From Tricholoma matsutake (lineage: Eukaryota > Basidiomycota > Agaricomycetes > Agaricales > Tricholomataceae): a DNA stretch of 64,000 nucleotides. Positions within the stretch are counted from its first letter, which is position 1. Each line of letters starts with the position of its first letter. The stretch lies in assembly GCA_026075535.2 (NCBI GenBank), contig AP026544.2, positions 3,038,001 to 3,102,000 on the forward strand, given 5' to 3'. Positions 10,214 through 21,229 of the stretch are shown here, piece by piece. Under the pieces are notes generated by a model. It worked only from the letters and a program-made list of their open reading frames with translations, was not told where the DNA came from and made no database searches. Made by a program: the position numbers and the translations under genes.

Positions 10214-11840
10214 ATGTTTTCTGCTTCAGCTGATCCCGAAATGTATTCATATGGAAAAAAAGTATGAATGAATATTTCTTACATCAGTGAAAGTTGGCTG
10301 AAATGCTTTGGCACAGGACATACCCACCCCGATTAGTGCCCACGACCCATCGTTTGATTTCGAGTCAGCAATCACATTAGGCATCGAAAGGGAGGAGATG
10401 TTTGGCTATTTAGACAGTGGGGAAATAGGGTGTGGCCTGTTTAGCGACTCTCCCCTCACCATGCCGGAGCCTACTCCGCCCCCCTCACCTACTCAAAAAC
10501 CGACTTTTTTGGATGACCACGGCCCCCCGCCTTGTCCCCCGGATCCCCAGTCAGTGCCAGGGGAAACCACTTCAACCTCGGCTGGTCGGCTGGAAAATGC
10601 GGGTAAGAAGTATGGCAGCAACAAGCAACGGAGCCATGCAAAGCGGAGGCGCGACAGGGCTGAGCGGTGGAAGGAGCGTGAGGCTGGGGTGCAACCTTAT
10701 GAAGTTCGCCCCACCACCCACCAGAAATTGCATAACTCGAACTTGAAGGCCATTGATGCCAAGCTCAACCTCACGGATATTTCCATCTCGGCCCCTGGGT
10801 ACATAGGCCTACGCGACACTGAGGAGTTGAAGGATAAGACCGCATACGAGTTGGATGATCTGGTTGGGGAGAACTCGCGCTTCAAATTTAAACTGCAAAA
10901 GTGGGATGGCAGGTAAGCTAAGTTAATTTTGTATCAATTCGCATAGCTGGAACTTGAATTTGACAGAAAATCAATCCCCATTGAGGATCACACCAGCCGG
11001 ATTTTCTGTGTGGCCGTCGGGCAGCCAGATGACAATGGCCAGCCAGAGGAGCGAAAATGGTCGAAGGCAATGGAGGATGTGGAGGGGGTGGTGGAGGAGG
11101 CCAGGGAGCAATGCTCCTTTGATTCTAAGGACTTAGATCATCGACGTGGGCCTTTTCCAGCACTGGCAGCTGGCGTATCGTTTGGTGGCGGACAGGTGAT
11201 CCCGGGCAACCTTGCACACAACCAAGCGAATCGCAAAGTTTTACAAAAACTCATCAGCCACCCTTCTTTTGTCCGCATCTCCAAATTTGCGAATGGCACA
11301 TTTGCGGCTTGGTTTCCCAAACTTTATAAGTATTACCATGAAACCCTTGGAGCCCTGTACGAGCAGGACGAAGGCCTTGAGCGCATATTTCTGGACAGCG
11401 TCTGGGCGGCAATTTCTTTCAACTTCGGCCCAGCAACCTGGTGCTATTGGCATAAGGATTGGGGGAACCTCGCCTTCGGAGTCTGCATTATAACCAATGT
11501 CGGAAAGTTTGATTCAACGCGCGGCGGCCACCTCATCTTATGGGAGTGTGGCATTGTTATCGAGTTTCCTCCAGGCACGTCCATCATCATTCCCTCGGCT
11601 GTCATCAGTCACTCAAACCTCCCCATCCAACCCCATGAGATTCGGTACTCCTTCACGCAGTATGCGGCCAGCAGTCTATTCCGATGGGTTGAGCATGGGT
11701 TTCAGGAGGAGAGCTATACTAAGGGATTGTCGGCGGCTGAGCGTGGGGCGGAAGAGATTCGTAGGGCAGCACGTAAGGATTTTGGTCTTTCTTTGTTTTC
11801 TACAATGGATGAGCTGCATGCAATGGCGAAACAGAGCTGA
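10214..11840 (+). CDS. TET/JBP-type 2-oxoglutarate/Fe(II) dioxygenase, apparently intact
   Basis: Gene model: exons 10214-10261, 10317-10912 and 10967-11840, with introns of 55 and 54 bp (GTATGA..ACAG, GTAAGC..ACAG). The spliced length is 1518 nt, 505 codons plus stop, with all junctions in frame. The N-terminal third is proline-rich with a basic KKYGSNKQRSHAKRRRDRAE patch (possible nuclear signal). The C-terminal half carries the dioxygenase fold: HKD iron ligands (His377, Asp379; DNA 11451-11459), a GGHLILW strand, distal His430 in AVISHSN, and Arg441 in HEIRYSF as 2-oxoglutarate anchor. The family oxidises 5-methylcytosine in DNA. It is expanded in basidiomycetes, often together with KDZ transposons, but no KDZ transposase is seen here. 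Exon 1 is inferred. Confidence 0.82.
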
Positions 11841-11849
11841 CGGCGATCT

Positions 11850-12300
11850 GTACGGCAGCAAATCGGCAACCCTCGACTCAAGGACAAACACTGTAATGTG
11901 CACATGTGACTTGTCGCTACTCATTCCCTCCTCCGAGTCACTCCCGGTCTCCTGGTGGCAATAGGGGCTTTCCTGGAGAAAGTCGTTAAGCGGTAATGAC
12001 TTCATTCTGCGCAGAGAACTGGGACAATCAGGCATGATAGTTTTGTGCGTCGCAGGCGCCATCTCCTTCAATAGTTACTGGGCTGTGTACTCTCCCATTG
12101 GACTCGTGTAAACATATTTTTAATGACTATTAAGTACCCGAGTGGCAGTGCTTCAACGTGATGATGACTGTAATGATCATAGTGCAGCCGCTCGGCACTT
12201 GCCCAGGTCCAGGAGCAGTGCAACCCCTTCACGACTCGGAAATTTAAGCTCATTCAACCTCCCTCGCCACTGATAAGTCAGCGGAGTAATTGTCGCGCTC
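11850..12300. other. Intergenic stretch, no gene seen
   Basis: Separates the TET-like gene from Crinkler copy 2. Only short open frames, mostly shadows of the flanking genes, and no recognised repeat. Confidence 0.4.
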
Positions 12301-12308
12301 ACATTCAA

Positions 12309-14085
12309 ATGCCACGAATGTTTCGATCAAGATCGAAATCCACCCAGCTTGTTGAACAGGACTGGGAAATCTGCTGTATCATCCAGCAAGAATGCCGCAC
12401 TTTCTCCGTCAAACTATCAAGACATTATCATATTAGCGAGCTCAAATCGCTTGTTCTTGGGCACAGCTGTCATGGTGTGTTCCGAAACGTCGACAGCAAA
12501 GACCTATCCGTGTACAAAGTAAGCACCATTTTTCAGTCTGGTAACAATGCCTCAGTGCTTGATCAGGTGGATGTCGACCTGAATAATTTCAATATGGAGT
12601 CTCTTGTAGACCTGGTCAACACACCCGAAGTCAAGGGAGCAGCAGAGCTAGCGGAGTGGAAGAAAGTGTCCACGGTATGGCAAAGTCAGCCACCGGATGA
12701 TAGGATCCACCTTTTTGTAAAGCTGCCGCTTGATGGTGAGCCCAAACCATTGTTGCGACCGGAGCATTGCTTAGAAGCCTTCTTCCTATTTAACTTGTTC
12801 CGTTGTTCTCTTTCTTATGCTCCAGCCCCTCGCCCCCTTGTCGATGATACAAGATACGCAATAAGCATCCTTCCTATTGATGAAGGAAAGATTTGCCCCT
12901 GAGTTAGGACCAATGTTAGGGCATCAGCAAGAATTGCAGACCTGCAGCATCACATACTCAAGATGCTTGAGGCGGAGATGTTTATCGGCCCTAACCTTGG
13001 CTCTCCTTTAGACATTTTGCCAATGCAGAGCATGCCGACTTTAGATGACCTAAGGGAGCAAGATCTTGCTGTTCTTCGCACTGAGGCTCCTCAGCCAAAG
13101 GATCTTCCGGTCGATGCCGTGTGCGATTTTTTTCGTGCACGTGATTTGGATAAAGTTCATTTTTTAGTCTGGTTGCCTCCAGCAAATGGTGAGCTCTTTG
13201 GTTGAATCTATCCAATGGCTGCCTGACCCTACAGCCTAAGAGTGTTTCCCGCCATCCACGCATAATGCCCTTGGCTGGCTGATGACAGTAACTATGATGG
13301 GCATACTCGACTTCAAGAGTGATACATCCATTTCGCACAGTTGAGCTGATGGATTGCTGAGTTTTCAGCATGTTGTGAAGCGAGAGTATGGCCAGTTTGA
13401 TCAGGATAGCCTGTTCGACATGGCTACTGGGGAAGCCTTTCCGCGTGAGCATGTGGTGATGACTCACATTTTCCAGCCCAGGTGGCGGAAATTTCTACCA
13501 CTGTTCACAGCATTGACAAGTATTGATGATGCGCCCAACAGTTTGATGCTCTACAGGCCAGTTGCATGGGCATTTGATCGGGGGAAGCTGTGTATCCAAG
13601 TCAACAGTGTGGGCAGGATGTCATTTCACCTTTTTGATGAGGACCTCCGCGACGTCAACCTGGCCAGTAAAGCTTGTGCATTACAAACTGTACCTCGACT
13701 GGCTGATGAAGCCGTTGAGGAACTCGATTTAACATTTGGCGACCTCGATGGGCAGGAGGTGCAATTTCCTGCGGGCTCTACAATGCGGCCATCGAAACGA
13801 TTACTAGCCTTACACGCATATGGTGCATGGTTAAAAGCCTGGAGCCTGTACCCCAATATCGAATTCCCAATTCCTCAACATATTTTCTCGGATGATGAAA
13901 CGAATGGCGCAAATTGGCCTGACCTTGGCTTCTCCATTGAACAATGGATGTTGTCTGTTCATGCCAGCCTGCCTGTGAGTAAATCATGTCAATCTCCATG
14001 GGATACAACTCTGACATGGCATGGAAGCCTGACATGCAACGGAGGCCTACTTCAGGGATATCTACTAGTAGTAGCGAACACTTAA
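12309..14085 (+). pseudogene. Crinkler-like protein with tandem ubiquitin-like domains and HNH-like C-terminus, copy 2 (decayed)
   Basis: Probable exons: 12309-12735, 12826 to about 13195 and about 13250-13980, with GTGAGC donors at the same points as copy 3. The first ubiquitin-like domain ends DDRIHLFVKLP. The second ends DKVHFLVWLPPAN. The C-terminal part has REYGQFDQ, DMATGEAF..H, YRPVAWAFDRGKLCI, TFGDLDGQ and RPSKRLLALHA. TGA at 12900-12902 replaces the arginine CGA of copy 3 (16126-16128). A second TGA at 13342-13344 falls between the second and third domains and would need splicing out. Near this site further CpG sites of copy 3 appear as CpA or TpG. The paralogue comparison shows inactivation by CpG transitions. 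Confidence 0.68.
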
Positions 14086-14089
14086 CAGT

Positions 14090-14750
14090 TGCCTGATAAA
14101 TTATTATATCCACGGCATTATGATCAATCCCTACCTCTACATAAATCCTTCTACCCATTTTTTTGACTGTATAAGCCCGGCAATACATGGTACCCTGTTT
14201 CGTACTCCCCTCACTTCCCCCTGTATCCCCTCTTCTCTTCTCATGTAGAGACATACGCAGTCACTTGTATATGAATACATAGTCCTCACATGAGGCACAG
14301 GCACCTCTTCATGAGGCTCTTATCGGAGTCGAGGGAGAGACTCGGAGCTTGTTATAGAAAATACTGATTATTAACAACATAGTATGTAGTACTATACTAC
14401 ATACATAAATGTTATTTACAAAAAAAAAGCAAATGAGAAGGGTGAGAAATGAGTAGATAGCGTACTCATCGTCGGGGATAACGAGCGCAACGAAGCTCAA
14501 GTTGACCGAAGCTGTGTCACACGGTGCATGTTCAACCAACTTGAACTTCAAAATGTAATGATCAACTACTACTTAGTAGTACCAGTAGCCTGAGGTATTG
14601 AATTTGACATTGTTGATCCGGCGGGCCGGTCCACTCCGACTCAGGGCAACCGTGACACTGGCACTGGCACTGGGCCGCCCGAAGAGCCTGAGTCACTTGG
14701 CAACTGCCATTCAAGTTTCTTGTGTGACCTAGTAGCACTCGTCTTCTCTG
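14090..14750. other. Intergenic stretch, no gene seen
   Basis: Follows Crinkler copy 2. A possible last exon of that gene may start after an ACAG at 14087. Otherwise AT-rich sequence with a short A tract near 14420 and no supported feature. Confidence 0.4.
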
Positions 14751-14754
14751 TGCT

Positions 14755-15020
14755 CCCCTGCAGGTCTGACTTTTTGTCACCTGCATTGAGTTTGACTTGT
14801 TGTCACTCAATTTTACGTTTGCATCGCCTTTGAGCAGTAGGTTGAGCATTCCTTCAGCCTGCTGGTGGTATCAGCAGCTCGCCCAAAAGCCCTTGGCGGG
14901 AACTTCAAGCGTCAGACTCTGTCCCCTTGAAGTGAGAACCCCTTTGCATAAGCTATGAGCTACACAATGCCCGTCCTTTACTCATGCCCGGGAAATCTGC
15001 GCAAGCAATGTGTAGCGGTA
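14755..15020 (+). repeat. Dispersed repeat family R1, full-length copy upstream of Crinkler copy 3
   Basis: Begins CCTGCAGGTCTGACTTTTTG and continues through TCACTCAATTTTACGTTTGC, ATCAGCAGCTCGCCCAAAAG and CAAGCGTCAGACTC to the conserved end CCCGTCCTTTACTCATGCCC followed by GGGAAAT. It is the best copy for defining the unit. Confidence 0.7.
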
Positions 15021-15499
15021 GGGTGGGCTAATCATTTCGTAGGGGAGCAGCTTAGTGAATGGGTCCACAAGGCGCTAAAACTCTCTGTTCATCCATTTCC
15101 ATCATTGTCACACTTCTATCGTCGCACTTCTATCTAACCACTCCTCATCAAAGCACCCAATCCACACTGCCCTAACCACACAATACCTGCTGGGTTGGAT
15201 CTGTCTTGACATGATTTTGGAAGTCGTCCAGAAGAGGACGAAGGTGTTCTTCTAGACTATGGTCACTTACGTCGCTCAGATTGTTCTGGCTCTTCAAGTT
15301 AGGATGCACAGTCGCCAGGTGGGGCTTTTTTTCAGCCTGGCTTTTCATCTCGCATTGGCCATGTTCAAGTTCTTCAAGCTAGGATTTAAGTGAGGCGTTA
15401 GTACGGCGGGCGCTTATTAGACCGTGCCCACAGCCGGGTTTATGTTTGTTGGGTTCATGCCAGCATTAGCTTCATCTTCACCCTCTTGAGTCGTTACTG

Positions 15500-17189
15500 A
15501 TGATCAATCGAGATGATCAATCGAAAAAAGGCAGCATCGTTTCCGGCATACTTCAAGGCCCCAAGCCATCAAACGCCTGCCCAGGTATCATGCAGATACG
15601 ATGCATCATTGAAAGGGAAATTAGGACATTTTCCATCGAGGCAGAGGGCAGCGAGAAGATTGACAGTCTGAAATCAAGAATTCAAATACACGCCCATCAT
15701 GGCGCTCTGCGACACGTCGACAGCAAAGACCTATCTGTGTACAAAGTAAGCGCCATTTTTCAGTCCGGTAACAATACCTCAATGAATGTGCTTGATCAGG
15801 TGGATGTCGACCTGAATAATTTCAATATGGAGTCTCTTGTAGACCTGGTCAACACACCCGAAGTCAAGGGAGCAGCAGAGCTAGCGGAGTGGAAGAATGT
15901 GTCCACGGTATGGCAGAGTCAGCCGCCGGATGATAGGATCCACCTTTTTGTAAAGCTGCTGCTTGATGGTGAGCCCAAACCATTGTTGCGACCGGAACAT
16001 TGCTTAGAAGCCTTAACTTGCTCTGTTGTTCTCTCTCTTATGCTCCAGCCCCTCGCCCCCTTGTCGATGATACAACAAGATACGCAATAAGCATCCTTCC
16101 TATCGATGAAGGAAAGATTTGCCCCCGAGTTAGGACCGACGTTAGGGCATCAGCAAGAATTGCAGACCTGCAGCATCACATACTCAAGACGCTTGAGGCA
16201 GAGATGTTTATCGGCCCTAACCTTGGCTCTCCTTTAGACATTTTGCCAATGCAGAGCATGCCGACTTTAGATGACCTAAGGGAGCAAGATCTCGCTGTTC
16301 TTCGCACTGAGGCTCCTCAGCTGAAGGATCTTCCAGTCGATGCCGTGTGCAATTTTTTTCGTGCGCTTGATTTGGATAAAGTTCATTTTTTAGTCTGGTT
16401 GCCTCCAGCAAATGGTGAGCTCTTTGGTTGAATCTATCCAATGCCTGCCTCCCTGACCTTGCTGCGTAAGAGCGGTTTTTGCAGCAGGCGCAACCCTTCC
16501 CATGGCTGACGTCAATGCACTTTTTAGTTGCATTAGGCTTCGAGAACGTGACAAAGGGTTCCCAAGGCAGCCAAGGGCGATTGCCTAATTTTAAGGATGA
16601 CGTAAAGCTATTCTATGGCCTCCCTAAACACGGTGACCTGTTTGACATGGCCACCAGTCAAACACTTCGTCACGGTAGCATTATTGGCGCCCATATTTTT
16701 CAATGGCATTGGCGGAGCAGTCTCCCCCTTCTTACATTGTTCACCAACATTGATCACGTCTGCAACGCACTGCTTCTCTATAAACCAGTCAAGGATGCCT
16801 TCAACAGGGCACGGCTGTGTGTAGAAGTCAATGGTGAGAGCCTCCGGTTTCGACTTCTTGATGAGGCGTACCGGATGGTGCGGCTTTCTGACAGGGCCGC
16901 CGAGTTGCAAACAAAGGGAAACCCCAATGCTGGGATGATGACTCAGGCGGAGATGGCGATGACAGCAACATTTGGCGATCTCGATGGGAGGGAGCTCTTC
17001 TTCCCTCAAGGATGCACCAATAGGCCATCAAAACGTCTACTAGCGCTGCATGCCCATGCTTCGCTTCTATTTGCGAAAGTAAATTATTTGGTACCTGAGG
17101 CCTGCATTCTTCGCCTGGACCGAGAGATGAGTGTCTCGAGTGATCTGATAACCAGTGATGCCCTCCAAAAATTATCTTTGTCTTGGTAA
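15500..17189 (+). CDS. Crinkler-like protein with tandem ubiquitin-like domains and HNH-like C-terminus, copy 3 (intact)
   Basis: Exons 15500-15968, 16049-16414 and 16471-17189 with introns of 80 and 56 bp. The spliced length is 1554 nt, 517 codons plus stop, all in frame. Start MINRDDQSKKGS. The first ubiquitin-like domain (about residues 30-155) ends DDRIHLFVKLLLDG, the second (about 160-275) ends DKVHFLVWLPPANG. The C-terminal domain shows DMATSQTLRHG..H, LLYKPVKDAFNRARLCVEV, TFGDLDGRELFF and RPSKRLLALHAHA, the HNH-like core. Family knowledge: Crinkler N-termini direct delivery or localisation while the C-terminus acts, usually in nuclei. It differs from copy 2 most in the segment before the HNH-like part, which suggests exchange there. 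The effector role is inferred. Confidence 0.72.
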
Positions 17190-17765
17190 GTTTTTCCGCT
17201 TTTGCTCCCAGCTTCTACACTAATGCTATAAGGCCCAAAAGACTTGCAATATTATCTGCTGGTTGCTCATTCCGGCTGCTACGAGGGCAGTGCTTTCGTT
17301 GCCATCCACAGGCTCAATTCCTGATACTGCTTTATGTGATGCACACATATACAGATGGATGTGAGCTGTGAAGATAGCGCCTGATCAAGCAGTAGCTAGA
17401 TGGTCCTGCGCAGCTCGCCTCCCTGCCACTGCGCTAATTCCTTTTGGCAATCAAGCCCTCTGCATGGAAGGCCTCGACGGGCACATTTGAAGTAATAATT
17501 GGATTGAGCTTGCGTATTTCAAAAATACAGAGGGTATATTGTTTTAAAAGAATGTAGACATGACTAGCTAGTAACCTTCAAAGCTATGGATGGCTATGAT
17601 GGCTGTGAAGGCATGCATTGAAAGGAAAAAAATCAAGAAGTCTTTTAGTACCGCTTTCATGGGCATGGGTGTGGTAGAGGGATCAAAATGAAGAAGGCTA
17701 TAGCAACGGCATGCATGGCATATTTTGTCTCCTGCTCAGCTACTCCTGGTTGGTTAAGTCCAACT
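17190..17765. other. Intergenic stretch, no gene seen
   Basis: Only short open frames. Sequence between Crinkler copy 3 and the 3' end of the minus-strand paralogue A. Confidence 0.4.
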
Positions 17766-17769
17766 CATC

Positions 17770-18640
17770 CACCATGTGCGGGTCACAGTGATGGCTACGG
17801 AACATGAGGTGCGTGGTGATGAGCACACATGCATCGCACTTGACAAACAAGCCCCAGAATTCATCTTCGGTTAACCCAGGCCCATCCATGCAGTCCAACT
17901 TAATGAACTTTCTCCAATCAGTTCAGCCACTCAAATCCCTTCCATTAAATTCGGGGGTGGAGGCAGGTGGGCTCATCAAGTCTACCCTCAAAGATCATGA
18001 TTAGGCCCGCGCACTAATGAAAGCTTCACATACATGCAATGGCGTATGTCCTTTTCAAACGCCTTCCGGATTGGATCATCTCATGTTTGCTATGGTGGCA
18101 AACGGGTGCAGGGTAGGGCGTGCCGATGTCTTGAATCCAGGCTTGTAGTAAGCATCTAGCCATCGCATGTTGGAAAAGTCGGCAACTAACCACGTAATAA
18201 ATATTCCATTGCAGGAACCCCACGCATCGGATATATTCTCTCTAATGGCACTGGATGGCGGTCCAGATTGAGTGCTTGCGTGCTAAAGGAAATCGAGACT
18301 AACCCAAAAACCCACACCGACCCGTAGCACATTCAGCAACGTATTCTCCCTGGTAACGACCGATTATTGTTAGTTATATCGCTGCTTCGGTAAATGCTCG
18401 CTCTTGGCTGAGTGGCTCCAACAGTGGACACAAGCACCCAGGCCCAAGGTACTGATGGGTAGCCCGGTAGCGATGCAACTCCAATGGCGGCACGCGCACG
18501 CCCCCACTGACTGGCCTGTGGCAACTTGAATGTGTCATCGATGCACTGCAGAAGCAATGGTGGTATACCAGTAATGTGGGACCAAATCCATCACGGCTGG
18601 GTCAAAGGACGTGACATAGCGACTTTTGTAGACGACGTAT
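17770..18640 (-). pseudogene. Hypothetical protein, paralogue A of the gene at 21.2-22.2 kb (decayed)
   Basis: Seen: the minus strand shows the same order of short exons as 21230-22213. The 5' part begins MLGNPQPLTAVSFPTYCQ and the downstream part is recognisable at 17805-17990. The shared DNA is clearest at 17800-17920 against 21290-21430, with phrases such as GATGAGCA, AGGCCCATCCATG and TTTCTCCAATCAGTTCA corresponding. Several frames are broken, so I call it decayed. The product family is unknown; the translation is cysteine- and tryptophan-containing without motifs I recognise. The paralogues flank a set of R1 repeats. Confidence 0.45.
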
Positions 18641-18649
18641 AGCATCTTT

Positions 18650-19530
18650 TGGCAGTAAGTTGGGAATGAGACGGCTGTCAGAGGCTGAGGGTTTCCGAGC
18701 ATGTTGGCAATATGCGGCTTGAGGACAAACTTGAATTTCTACTATGAGATCTGCATTTAATTCCTGTGTGTCCAATCGGTACATGGTGCACTGCCCCCAG
18801 TGTCCTACAACGAGAACCCCAAGTCTGCCGCATCTGAAAGAGCTTGAAAATAAAGTAAAATGAGCCAAGAGACTCAATCCCATCATGGACTCAGGCTCCT
18901 ACTAGTAGAAAGACCAAACATAAACCAAATAAACAAAACTTGGCATTCGGGGATCTCGGTGATCTCGAACATGCATCAGCAATCATCAATATCATCAGCC
19001 AAACATCAGCGCTACCATTGTCGCTTGTTGTCACGAGTGATGAGCACAAGGCCCATACCCTCCTGTTCAAGTTTTACTAATTCATTTCCCTTTTTTTTCT
19101 TTTTGAATACATAAATATAGGGTATTAATACACTGTTATTCTGCTTTTCTGGCTAGTAATGACTAAGTTAAGTAGTGCATTTCTTACCATGAACTTGAAG
19201 AGAGGGGGGGTTTTGCCAGTGCACTGAGTTTGGGGGAAGTTTTGTTTATTTGGTTTATGTTTGGTCTCATTTGGTCTGATAAGATATGATTGTGGCCATG
19301 GGATTGAGCCCCATACTAGAGTGGTTTGAGCGAATGGTTTTAGGAGCCTGAGTGGACTCGGCGGAGACTTCAAACTTCATGATGTTCGAGTCGGACTTGG
19401 ACATTGTTGGGACATGTTTACACCTTTACATAATTTTGAACAAGTCACGGGAACTTGAAGTTCAAGTTGAAGTGGCAGTGCTTCAAGTTGAACAAAATTT
19501 CTGTCCCCCTCTTGCGCTACTGCTCTTACT
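18650..19530. other. Intergenic stretch, no gene seen
   Basis: Mixed unique sequence with a T-rich tract near 19090. No coding signal on either strand beyond short frames. Confidence 0.4.
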
Positions 19531-19537
19531 TCCTGGC

Positions 19538-20420
19538 CCTGCAGGTATGACTTTCTGTCACCTGCCTGGTTGTGTTTGACTTTTCGTCACGCAACCCTAC
19601 ATTTGGGTTACCTCTGGCCCTTGAACCTGTCTGCTCGCTCGCCCTAGAGTCCTTGACAGGAATTTCCGTTCTTCCAAGTGTCAGATTTCCCCTTGAGGTG
19701 AGATCCCCCCCTTTACCTACCATATCAGCTATGCAATGTCCGTCCATTACTCGTGCCTGGGAAATCGGCACAAGCAGCACATAGCTGCAGGGTGGCAGCC
19801 AATAAAAGATCGAGAACTGACGCGTTTTCTACTCTAGTTCATCTCGAAGCCCATTCACCTACGCAAAGGTGTTGATCGTGCATATATCCGACACAGTTGG
19901 CTGAAGTACTTTGTTCCAGGGGTGCCGGCCAGGCAGCTTGGCAGACACACCTCCACGTATGCGCTGGTGTTGGCTTGGTTTCGCGGTGGTGATAAGCTTC
20001 TCAACGTGTCTGATGGCACCTCAAGGTGGGTGCCTCCTTTCTTACCCTGCCCTGTCAGGTATGCAACGCCTGCCCTTTACTCAAGCCTGGGAAATTGGCG
20101 CAAGTGACGTGTAGCTGTGCAGCGGCAGGCAATCAGCGATCGAGAGCCGACGCGCTTTTTTATTTTAGCTCATCCCAAAGCCCATTCACCTAGGCAAAGC
20201 TGTTAATGGTTCCTATATCTGAAGCAGCATTCGGCGTTCAGGGTATGCGCCAGTCTTGGCATGGTGTAGTGGCGATGGCAGGCTTCCCAATGCCTCGGAT
20301 GGCAGCCCAAGGTGTGGTCCTCCCTTCTTACCCCACCCTGTCCCATATGCAAAGCCCGCCCTTTACTCAAGCCCGGGAAATTGGCGCATGCGATGCGTAT
20401 CTGTACGGCTGGCAGCCCAT
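19538..20420 (+). repeat. R1 repeat followed by two tandem copies of an associated segment
   Basis: A full R1 copy (19538-19800, starting CCTGCAGGTATGACTTTCTG) is followed by a segment of about 300 bp containing GATCGAGAACTGACGCG and AAGCCCATTCACCTACGCAA. That segment recurs at about 20130-20420 as GATCGAGAGCCGACGCG and AAGCCCATTCACCTAGGCAA. The R1 end phrase with CCTTTACTCAAGCC and GGGAAATTGGCGCA occurs in each (20060, 20350). This is a local tandem amplification. Confidence 0.65.
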
Positions 20421-20429
20421 TTGTGCCTC

Positions 20430-21220
20430 CTCTTGCACGCTGTCTTTTTTTACTTGGGGCACTATGCGGCTACCCCTATAATTCATTGCCCCTTAATATA
20501 CAAGGTGCTGTCGCAAGCGCCAGCATAAGCCTTGCTTACAGATATTAAAAAGCCATCATAGGGACTGAAAATGTGACACCCAGTACGCCGCTCATCATCA
20601 ACCCTCGGTTGACTCCTCGCGGCATGGACTGGATCAGCCCCTGCGTAAAATTTTAATAGGAGTGTTTGTGCATGTTGAAACATGCATGAAACAATCATTG
20701 TCGGGTGCAGAGACCTTGCAAGCAAGGTAATATGTCATTCCAATGCATCAGGCCTGCTTGTCCCCCAGTGCCCCACTTGGTCCCCACGGATTCTAAATAA
20801 TTCATCAGTTGCTTTGTCCGTCCCATATACGTCACAGTCAAAGCCCAGATATGGCATTAGTTATAGTTGAAAACTAGCATTGATAAATTTATTATATCTA
20901 GCTTTTGACGCATGCTCATTGCAATGCATGCTAGGAAGTAAGGCGCGCTTCTTGTTCGCTTAAGCATTATTTTACCCTTATTCTAGGCCACGAGGAATAA
21001 AGCCCTAAGACTTTTGTGGGGTGCGTGTTCATAATTTTCTGCTTTCTTGCATTGATGGGCTCCTGAGATGCCTATTCTCAGGATCATCCCCATGGCACTG
21101 ATGGGGTAAATGTTTTATGAGGGCAGGGCCAAGCAACAGAGCTGTTTTGAAATCTAGAAGGGTATATATACAAAGTGATTGAAATGAAAAGTCTAAATGA
21201 CGGTTGGTTTATCCATTCCG
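20430..21220. other. Intergenic stretch, no gene seen
   Basis: Short frames only. Leads into the 3' end of minus-strand paralogue B. No repeat recognised. Confidence 0.4.
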
Positions 21221-21229
21221 CCTTCCTTA

